Of a DNA stretch of 64,000 nt, positions 57,881 to 64,000 are shown one piece after another (the stretch's first letter is position 1; the number at the start of each line of letters is the position of its first letter). The notes beneath the pieces are model-generated. The model worked only from the letters and a program-made list of their open reading frames with translations. It did not search any database and was not told the origin of the DNA. A program made the translations under genes and the position numbers. Origin of the DNA: Isoetes taiwanensis (taxonomy: Eukaryota > Streptophyta > Lycopodiopsida > Isoetales > Isoetaceae); contig JAJEKV010000010.1 in NCBI GenBank assembly GCA_021234155.1, positions 21,290,833-21,354,832 of the forward strand, written 5' to 3'.

Positions 57881-58059
57881 TGAGCGTGGCCCCGCTTCGC
57901 TTCTCCTACCCACGGCCCCCTTCTCCTCTCCTACTCCTGCTCCCTCCACGACCCGCCCTCTCACCACATCTTTGCCTCCGCTCCATCTACTTGTCACTTT
58001 CGGCCTCGCTTCCCGTCCTCCCCCCACTGACTCGGTTTGCGCATACCCGCGGCTGGCGA

Positions 58060-61000
58060 CAAATAGGAATTGTGCCTCCGGGTGGTCTCATGGAATTGTC
58101 GAGGCTCCCATTGGCGAAAGGGGCGATCTCAACTCCGTGGCGGCCGATATGGATCTCATCTTTCTCATGGAGACATGGGAGCATCTTTGGCCGCAGGCTA
58201 CGTCTGCCGGGTTACCAACATTTCTCGAGCTTCAATACACATGCACAGACGGAGGGGGTCATGGTGGGGTTGCTTGCTACTACCGGACAACCTTGGCACA
58301 TTCGGTTACCCTCCAGAAGACAGACAGACACAACCGGTACTTGTGGGTTCGTGTGCATAATACCAGTGGCAACCCTCTTTTTCTGGCCGCCTGTTATTTC
58401 CCTCACGCAGAGAGCACCTTCTATCGCAGCCACTCCGGATAGGATGGACCCTTATGTCGATCTATATGATGACATACTGGCCCGGCCAAGCGATGGGTAG
58501 GGTCGTCCTTCTTGGGGATTTCAATGCACGGACAGGAGTAGAGCAGCCCATGAGACTTGACCCCCTCGCTGACGATGTCCTGCAGCTACGTCCCGCAGAG
58601 GCAACCTGGCCACGAGGATCGGATGACAGCCAGGTCACTCGCTTTGGCAGACAGTTGCTCCTGCTATGTGGTATTTTTGACTTGATAATTTGCAATGGCC
58701 TGTCACAGTGCAGATGCAGACAGGACAATCAGGGGGGAGGGTCTAGTGTGGTGGACTATGTGCTCGTAGTTGCGCAAGATATGCATCTCATCAGTCGTTT
58801 CCAGGTGGGCAACGACAGCCGGGATGAGGAGGTCGACTCAGATCACCTCCCACTTTATTTGGACATGGTTTGGCAAGCCGCGAGAACCCCCACTATGGCA
58901 GCCCCTCACCATCCTCAGTTGCGACTAGATTATGAGCAGGCAGAGGACTACGCCGAGATGCTCATGGACGCCCTGCCAGCAATTCTACGGACCCCCACAC
59001 TAGAGCAGCCGAGATGACCCGGTTGACTTCGCTATTACGGGATGCGGCCGGCGGGGTGCTTTGCGGACCCCCCCCCCCCCTCCCTCCCCCCCTCGCCTTT
59101 CGGGGACAACAACATTGCCACGTAACCCATGGTTTGATCGCGAGTGTAAAGAACATAGCGCCCGGCTCCGTCACATTTTGGATCCAGTGCCGCTTGCGAG
59201 GCCACCACCGATCATCCCCATCCGAAGGAGACAAAGGCGCGGTACCTTGCCGGGCATCGAGGGAGAGATGTTCGGCTGGCTTGGACACTCATCCTCGAAC
59301 CTTTTGGCCTTGAGTGCTTGAATGCCGGCCCAACCTACGGGGGAGATCACACCGCGAGGCGGTGGGAGCGATTGCTAAGCGGCTCTATGACCCACCCGGG
59401 GGCGCGTCGCCCATACCCCCACGGGATGGCCCCCCATTGGTTCTTGCGGAGGAGGATGATGTTGCGGAGGGCCCGCGAACGGTGGCTAATGGGAAGGCGG
59501 TGACCTCGATGGTATCTGGGCCGAAGTTACTCAAATGGGCGAGGCGGCGGCCGGTGCCAATCCTCACTACCCCTGCTCCAGCGAGCATTGCGGGAAGGTT
59601 TCCCTCGACAATGGACCACAAGCAAGATTGTCCCCATTCACAAGGGCGACCCACCCACCTTGTCGGCCAATTCACCGGCGATCATGGTCGGTTCGGTATT
59701 TGCCAAACTGTTGGGCATTCTCGAAAGCGGCCAGGTTGATCCGGTTGGCGGGGCAGCAGAGATGTGCGAGCCCTCATACAAGCAGGCTTTAGACCCCGCC
59801 ACTCAACAATTGACCATATCTTTACACTGCGGGCACTGATTGAAGACAGTCAGAACCATCGGCAGAACTTGTATTGTTGCTTTGTGGACTTCGCGAAGGC
59901 TTTTGATACGGTCCCCTAGGAAAAGCTATGGGCTAGACTGCGTCAACTGGGGCTGCCGTTGCCTGTGCAGAATGCCATATACAGGCTGTATGAGAGTTGT
60001 TTTGGCAGGATGCAGCCGACGGGCCAAGTATTCACCAGTAGTATCAGGGTCCGGCAGGGCTGCCCCCTCTCACCAACACTTTTTGGCCTCTACATTGATC
60101 AGTTAGAGCCCTGGCTTACTGAGCATGGGGGGGGATGGCATACAGCTTTTGCACCAGATCATCCGCCAGCTCATCTATGCGGACGATGTTGACCTTCTGG
60201 CCCACACCCCAGAAGCTATGCAGTCTCATCTTGATGCCCTAGACACATTCTGTCAGGCTACAGACATGCGCGTGAATCTGGCCAAGACCAGGGTGGTTCT
60301 CATATCCTCTTCACGCCACCCCACGCCTCCTGCACTCACATATCGGGGACAGCCTGTGGAGGTCACGCCCACCTACAAGTACCTAGGGGTGGAGTTTCCC
60401 TCCTCGCTCTGTTGGGAGGCGTCCATCCGCTTGCGGGTGACAGCAGGTCACCAGGCAGAGCTCTATGATTGGGGCCATCAGTCACATCTGTTTCGGGCAC
60501 TGGTCGAGCCTGTCCTTCTGTACGGGATCGAGGTTTGGGGCCCGGTCATCTCTTTGGCGACCTGGAATGACTTGGAGCAGGTGCAGAAGGCATTTTTGGC
60601 ACGGGCACTTGGGGTGAAACCTTCAGTCCCCTATCAGATTCTGCTGCAGGAAACTGGATTCTTGCCGCTTCAGCGGGCAGCCCTTGATAGACACATCGTC
60701 TATTTTCAGAAAGTGGTTAATATGGGTGATGCTCGGCTCCTGCACCTGGCTTACGCTGTGGCAATGGGCCCGCAGCGGCTCAGGGCCTGTTGGAGGGGTA
60801 AGAGAGATCAGTGGTTTGCCAGATCGAACATGCGAGGACAGGGTGCATGCGGTGGACCGCGAGGCCCGATCGTGACAGCCTGCGGGAGTACCTGGATGCT
60901 TGCTTCCTTGGCAAGCTCTGGGACCCCGGCACTCTAGAGCAGGTCAAAACGGCCCATTACAAGGAGCACATCAACCCCGTGTTAGCCCGGGGCCCGCAGC

Positions 61001-61180
61001 TCTACCTGCGTTCCCAGCTGCCCCTGAAAAAGCGCAGACTCATTGCCTCCATTCGCACAGGTGCCCACCATCTTCGCATCGAGACGGGCAGGTGGATTGG
61101 GGAGCCCCGCCAGGACAGGCTCTGTCAGTGCTGTCAAACGGGTGCCATTGAGGATGAGTCTCACAATTTCTAGAGTTGCC
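58060..61180 (+). pseudogene. LINE ORF2 (endonuclease, reverse transcriptase, C-terminal CCxC/H)
   Basis: Endonuclease: VVSWNCRG (58070-58110), then DLIFLMETWEH, GHGGVACYYR, AACYFPHAEST, VVLLGDFNARTGVE (58500-58550), SSVVDYVLV and SDHLPLYLDM (58740-58860). Reverse transcriptase: CCFVDFAKAFDTVP (59870-59915, followed by a stop), VRQGCPLSPTLFGLYIDQLE (60040-60110), the active site LIYADDVDLLAHTPEA (60170-60220), VNLAKTRVV, TYKYLGVEF and EPVLLYGIEVWGP. The C-terminus has ASIRTGAHHLRIETGRW and LCQCCQTGAIEDESH (61040-61170). Frame breaks occur at about 58440, 59020-59900 and 60130. All catalytic motifs are visible, so the copy is relatively young. Confidence 0.85.
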
Positions 61181-61509
61181 CAACATTCAGTCAGATCCGG
61201 GCCAGATACGCTCCCTTAGTACGGCCGGACTTGCCCCTACATTTGCTGATGAACACACCGTCAGTACGTGCTCTGGGGTCGTACATTCAGGAGGTACTGG
61301 ATCTGCGAGCTCACCTTTGGCCCCGCATGGCTGCCCGCTGATCAGGCACTACGGGTGCGGTGCATGAGTGTATATATTTGTCACAGTTTTTCCCTCGAAA
61401 ACTCTTCGGGGCAGGGGTTTTTTAATCCGGGTAGTAATCCGCTTGCTGCGCTTTTGTATTGGGTCCCATAGACCGATTGGTCTCCGTGGACTTCCTTCCT
61501 TCCTTCCTA

Positions 61510-62480
61510 ACTTTGAGGCACTCCAGATTATGAGCAGGGGATAGTGCATGCAGATGTGAGTCACCTAAAGGACAAATGATGATAATAGTGAAGGACCTCT
61601 CAGTTGTCAATCCTATACAGCTGGTAAATTAGATGCCATAGTCCTTCTGCTTCATCCCCATATCTCCTCTCCCTCCTCTATTGACGAACACAAAGAGTGA
61701 TATGTTTCTAAGGCAAGTAGTTGATTCAAGCACGAGACCTTTGTACCCAATGGAGATTGAATACTGGACAATGTCTTCTTCTTCAGTAAACTTCTTCACA
61801 AGGGTCACTTTTCTTCTCAACTTGGCCAGTACCTTAAGGGGCAGAGTTTCTTTATGTTTTGCATTTTTAGCCTTCCAATTCTTTAGAAAGTCCTTTGACC
61901 AAAATACAAACTTCTTGATGTCATCATTACTGACTTTGTACTTGTCCAGTAATCCAATTTCAGATAATGCCACATCCCCCAATAGCCTTTGTAACTCAGC
62001 TCCTACAACTGACTTCATTGTACGTACATCCTTCACATGGCTGCAGCACTCAACGAAGGACATCCTATCCTTAGAAAGCACTCTTCTTGTACAAGACCTC
62101 CTTTTTCAGGCACTAGTCTAACACCCAAATGGTCTCAGTGTCGTCTAGCCCGTGAGTCTTTCTCATCTGTCACATTCAGGTCAAAGATGCTTACATCAAC
62201 AGGAGGCTCCCGATCCATGGTATCTGGCACTTCTTTTGTGCATAAGCGTCCCAGAATTCATTCCACTTGAGCCATACGGCCTCCTTACAGAAGACAATCT
62301 TATATGAGTCTGTTGGACCTGACATGCTGGATATGCTATCAGAAGGATCTACTTCTCCTGTATAATTGTCTGCGATAGAGTTCGCTCCAGCAGCCTCAAC
62401 ACCTCAAACTTTGGTCCGCCCTATTTGGTGGATAATGGGCAGCCATATTCCACCCATTGTTGACGAGCATGGTGTAGTTG
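61510..62480 (-). other. Helical region and first half of methyltransferase-like domain, copy 2
   Basis: The exon begins after TTCTGTTATTGTAG with PYMEQLHHARQQWVEYGCPL (copy 1: PYHMQLTQARNQWIELGHPI). It later has YKIVFCKEAVWLKWNEFW in another frame, then CSHVKDVRTMKSVVGAELQR, FWSKDFLKNWKAKNAKHKE, TLPLKVLAKLRRKVTLVKKF and ISLFVFVNRGGRGDMG, where copy 1 has ASLFVVDCRTYPQD. A frame change near 61620 is followed by ERSFTIIIICPLGDSHLHAL (copy 1: QEYITLVFLSEPAEEYPKIL). The LINE begins right after this. Confidence 0.5.
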
Positions 62481-62513
62481 CTCCATGTATGGACTACAAT
62501 AACAGAAATTGGA

Positions 62514-62960
62514 TCAGTATAAAGTTGCACTAATCTCAGCCATATCTGCAGGTGAAGTATTGGCATCCAAGAGTCGACACCTCCTATATGCATAGTGATT
62601 GTAGAACATTGTTTGGCCTGTTTGTTCTGCCTGCCTGATAAGGGCCTTTTGTGCCTCAACTGAATGCTGCCCGTCGATGATGACGAATTTAATATCATCT
62701 TTTCCTAATAACTCATCGGCGTTCAACCACATAGCAGGCTTGTTCGTGATCGAATCCCAAGGTAACACATCTGCTAGCATAGGCATTTGACCTGGATTAC
62801 TAATCATGCTTTGAACAATCTCCATGGCATGTGCTGGATCATATCTTCTGCTAACATAAATGGAGCTTGGTGAACGGATAAGGCGCTTCACACGGAGCTA
62901 AAAATTGTCTTAAGACCACATGGATAATGGTCAGAGTACTTATTTAGCTTGTTCATGGCC
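62514..62960 (-). other. ParB-like domain, copy 2
   Basis: MKRLIRSPSSIYVSRRYDPA, MPMLADVLPWDSITNKPAMW, IKFVIIDGQHSVEAQKALIR, then YRRCRLLDANTSPADMAEIS. Both the LIRSPS-x-x-x-x-SR-x-xDP start and the DGQHSVEA loop are shared with copy 1. The DGQH(R/S)-x-E-A loop is the strongest link to the ParB/DGQHR superfamily. The frame is open throughout this exon, in contrast to neighbouring parts. Confidence 0.55.
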
Positions 62961-63660
62961 TCTAGTTGCGCCACCCTGTCCTGTTCATTCTCAAACTTGG
63001 AAGCCTCTATGCCTTCGACAACCGCAGGTTGAACATCCTTCCCCAGATCAGGACCCTCCTAGAAGCTTTCAAGTCAGCTAATTCTCTAGCCTGCTGCAAG
63101 TAGTGACTTGGTGTCGGTTTATTGAACATGCCTCTATGCACAGCTGTAACCCCCTGGCAAATAGATATTGGTATAAATTGCTACATTATAGTGGGTCAGC
63201 TATACTTAAAACATGTCTCACCGTTCACATCTGTCTTCACGAAAGTATCTTTGTATGCAATAGCTCTACAATAAACCTGATCAGATGTTTCTTCTGCTTA
63301 TGTGTCATCTCCAGTTGGTGTCGTCCTCTTCCTCACAAGAGATTAGGATCCCTTGTTTGGTCATCTTATTTGCTTCCTTTTTCCTCGAGAAGAGTGTTAA
63401 GTCGAGCTTGCCATTTGTCTTGGCGAGGTCAACGAACCACTCAACACCCTCATCCATTTCCTCTTTGGGGCATGCAAGGTCAGTGATTGCTATAAGAATA
63501 GGCCCTTCATCGTCTAAGGTGAGATCATATGATATTACATCTGGGTCGTCTACCCTTGGCTTCTTTCCAGAAATAGACCCCAAATTATTAGGGGTTTTCT
63601 TCCTCTTTGGCGCTGCAAAAGAAGATGAACATAATTTAGAATACTTTTCTGAACATGAGA

Positions 63661-63963
63661 ACACGCTTGACGTGAATGTAAAGCTAAATTAGTATAATTC
63701 ATGCTTGGCGTGTTTCTAGCTCCTATTATAGACCATGCTTGGCGTGAATTTATAGCTAAATCAGTATAATTCACGCTTGGCGTGTTTCTAGCTCCTATTA
63801 TAGACTACACTTGGCGTGAATTTAAAGCTAATTAGTATATTTCACGCTTGGCGTGTTTCTAGCTCTTATTATAGACCCTTTATCCATCTATATTTTACGT
63901 TACGTATCCTTATTGAAGACTGCTATCTCTAATTGTCAAACCCCCAATTCACGCTGGGCGTGT
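63661..63963. repeat. Palindrome cluster TCACGC-TTG-GCGTGA near the 5' part of copy 2
   Basis: Members at 63661, 63699, 63733, 63771, 63805, 63842 and 63949 (15 bp each). Arms are TCACGC/GCGTGA or GCGTGT and the spacer is TTG in all but the last (TGG). From 63699 to 63860 they alternate in two orientations inside a 71-72 bp tandem unit containing GTTTCTAGCTCCTATTATAG. The position corresponds to 20737-21014 in copy 1. Confidence 0.85.
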
Positions 63964-64000
63964 ACCCCTCTGTTTAAAACTACTAAGAACTTATTCTAAA

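Larger units (their letters stand above)
56391..61507 (+). mobile_element. GC-rich non-LTR retrotransposon (LINE) inserted in copy 2
   Basis: A C-rich start (about 56391), ORF1, ORF2 with endonuclease and reverse transcriptase, a 3' UTR with TTTTTCCCTCGAAAAC and GGGTCCCATAGACC, and a (CTTC)n tail at about 61491-61507. Composition is clearly more GC-rich than its surroundings. It is nearly full length. No exact target duplication was found; only CCTAAC is shared at both edges (56376-56381 and 61504-61509). Fragments of the same or closely related family occur at 1255-1690, 3093-4450, 22790-22935, 23141 and 38582-38700. Confidence 0.85.
54488..63970 (-). pseudogene. Copy 2: ParB-like / methyltransferase-like / FCP1-like gene, split by a LINE
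   Basis: The order matches copy 1: an N-terminal Lys/Pro-rich exon (63305-63620, PKRKKTPNN then GKKPRVDDPDVISYDLTLDD), a ParB-like domain (62514-62960), a helical region (61660-62480), the first half of the methyltransferase-like domain (about 61510-61690), a plus-strand LINE (about 56391-61507), the second half (55820-56390), an acidic linker (55380-55500), an intron with palindromes, and the FCP1-like domain (54488-55137). Lesions are the LINE insertion, an in-frame TGA at 54896-54898 in the FCP1-like part, and frame breaks near 61620 and 62430. The gene may continue past the window end. Copy 1 and copy 2 are clearly homologous but well diverged, so the duplication is old. Confidence 0.6.

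Overview
The window looks like nuclear DNA of a land plant, AT-rich and dominated by mobile elements. Evidence for a plant: an AP2/ERF transcription factor of the DREB A-6 (RAP2.4-like) type with a consensus plant intron, L1-type LINEs with zf-RVT tails, a Mutator-like element carrying a ULP-type protease gene, and tRNA-derived SINEs. I found no convincing LTR retrotransposon, no rRNA or tRNA gene, and no bacterial-style operon. A non-flowering lineage (fern, lycophyte or gymnosperm) is a guess, not a demonstrated fact.

Layout. 0-5 kb: a non-autonomous hAT element (72-886, 8-bp target duplication) with a long TA tract, fragments of a minus-strand LINE and a SINE with its target duplication. 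5-16.5 kb: remains of a minus-strand L1-type LINE (ORF2 5.4-9.0 kb, ORF1 11.8-13.7 kb) split by about 2.6 kb of unassigned DNA, then a second LINE ORF1 fragment. 16.8-21.5 kb (minus): copy 1 of an unusual gene that joins a ParB-like domain, a degenerate beta-class DNA-methyltransferase-like domain and an FCP1/HAD-like domain. 22-23 kb: a transposase-like fragment running into a LINE 3' end. 25.6-26.9 kb (plus): the ERF gene, the only gene here that looks intact. 29-38 kb: a local duplication, a plus-strand LINE, a tandem repeat family, SINEs and inverted-repeat elements.

40368-51913 is one 11.5-kb Mutator-like element: 66-bp terminal inverted repeats, a 9-bp target duplication (CAACTTATC), a plus-strand DDE transposase with a SWIM zinc finger, a minus-strand C2H2-finger plus Ulp1-protease gene, an inverted pair of unknown ORFs, and four blocks of short GATTCC/GGAATC palindromes at about 29-bp spacing. 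52.5-53.9 kb: an inverted relative of the 34-kb low-complexity repeat. 54.5-63.97 kb (minus): copy 2 of the ParB/methyltransferase/FCP1-like gene, cut in two by a 5.1-kb GC-rich plus-strand LINE (about 56391-61507) and running to the window edge.

The strongest candidate for an undescribed system is the two-copy ParB-like/methyltransferase-like/FCP1-like gene. In non-coding parts of both copies lie clusters of a short palindrome, TCRCGC-NNN-GCGYGA. Both copies carry coding lesions, so they look like relics of a larger family.
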